Shown here: one piece after another, positions 5,977-6,268 of the stretch
Layout of the letters: each line of letters opens with the position of its first letter
Position numbering within the stretch: position 1 is the first letter of the stretch
Origin: Actinomycetes bacterium
GTDB taxonomy: Bacteria; Actinomycetota; Actinomycetes; Actinomycetales; Cellulomonadaceae
Direction of reading: 5' to 3'
Length of the DNA: 6,268 nt
NCBI GenBank assembly: GCA_023424135.1
Contig: JAFAEH010000176.1
Location: 1 to 6,268 of the forward strand
The notes under the pieces: generated by a model
What the model was told of the DNA's origin: nothing
The model's input: only the letters and a program-made list of their open reading frames with translations
Databases searched by the model: none
Position numbers and translations under genes: made by a program

Positions 5977-6198
5977 ATGGCCAAGAAGGACGGCGTCATC
6001 GAGATCGAGGGCAGCGTGGTCGAGGCCCTGCCGAACGCGATGTTCCGTGTGGAGCTCGCCAACGGGCACAAGGTGCTGGCACACATCTCGGGAAAGATGC
6101 GTCAGCACTACATCCGGATCCTCCCCGAGGACCGGGTGGTGGTCGAGCTCAGCCCGTACGACCTGTCCCGCGGGCGCATCGTCTACCGCTACAAGTAA
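5977..6198 (+). CDS. infA: Translation initiation factor IF-1
   Basis: IF-1 is a small OB-fold (S1-like) protein that occupies the ribosomal A site during initiation and assists IF-2 and IF-3. The 73-residue chain is the usual length. It has the standard start MAKKDGVIEIEGSVVEALPN, the central HISGKMRQHYIRILPEDRVV (about residues 36-55) and the conserved end SPYDLSRGRIVYRYK. The OB-fold covers nearly the whole protein. ATG 5977 is chosen because mature IF-1 begins AKKDG in relatives, although the GGAGG site is only 2 bases away. The in-frame GTG at 5920 would add a 19-residue segment unknown in the family. rpmJ follows after 63 bases. Confidence 0.98.
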   Translation: MAKKDGVIEIEGSVVEALPNAMFRVELANGHKVLAHISGKMRQHYIRILPEDRVVVELSPYDLSRGRIVYRYK

Positions 6199-6261
6199 CC
6201 ACCCCATCGACACGCCGTCCGCCCGGTCCACGACCGAGCCTCGGCGGCGGAGGAACGAGCG

Positions 6262-6268
6262 ATGAAGG
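6262..6268 (+). CDS. rpmJ: 50S ribosomal protein L36 (bL36), first two codons
   Basis: ATG AAG at 6262-6267 is preceded by GGAGG at 6249-6253 with 8-base spacing, a good ribosome-binding site. Bacterial L36 starts Met-Lys-Val, and rpmJ directly follows infA in this conserved order. The last base, G, is the first of the third codon and agrees with Val. Only two codons are visible, so the call rests on position and ribosome-binding site. Confidence 0.75.

Noticed and set aside
1..6268. An undescribed defence, mobile or biosynthetic system
   Set aside because: Every substantial stretch is accounted for by conserved housekeeping genes in canonical order. No accessory genes, repeats or insertion signs are present.

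Overview
The window is a piece of a bacterial chromosome carrying the distal half of the spc ribosomal-protein operon, followed by the secY-adk-map group and the start of the infA-rpmJ group. All genes are on the + strand. Base composition is strongly GC-rich, with third codon positions almost always G or C. GTG and TTG starts, the short-LID adenylate kinase, the long Gly/Arg-rich S5 N-terminus and near-consensus actinobacterial L18, L15, SecY and IF-1 sequences point to a high-GC actinobacterium. The sequences look most like Micrococcales, possibly Cellulomonadaceae; this family-level guess comes from memory of similar proteins, not from a search.

Layout: 1-258 is the 3' part of rpsH (S8), followed by rplF (L6, 284-823), rplR (L18, 823-1194), rpsE (S5, 1229-1873), rpmD (L30, 1873-2055) and rplO (L15, 2058-2768). 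Junctions are tight: TAATG at rplF/rplR, TGATG at rpmD, and a possible GTGA overlap at rplO. A 259-base gap then holds a very stable 16-bp hairpin just after rplO and a candidate promoter before secY (GTG start at 3028). secY and adk overlap by TTGA, and map starts 7 bases after adk. A 234-base gap after map holds a candidate promoter (TATGAT at 5806-5811) and a leader before infA (5977-6198). The first two codons of rpmJ (from 6262) are at the right edge.

The genes form a growth-linked translation and secretion block: six ribosomal proteins, the SecY channel that docks translating ribosomes, adenylate kinase for nucleotide balance, methionine aminopeptidase for nascent-chain processing, and initiation factor IF-1. 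The order is the well-known conserved one for bacteria.

I found no previously undescribed system. The most noteworthy departure from the family norm is an Ala/Lys-rich N-terminal extension of about 91 residues on L15. It resembles histone H1 and mycobacterial HU tails and sits in front of an otherwise ordinary L15. The hairpin between rplO and secY is the next most interesting item. No mobile elements, tRNAs, rRNAs, CRISPR arrays or broken genes were seen, and no stretch over 300 bases lacks a gene.
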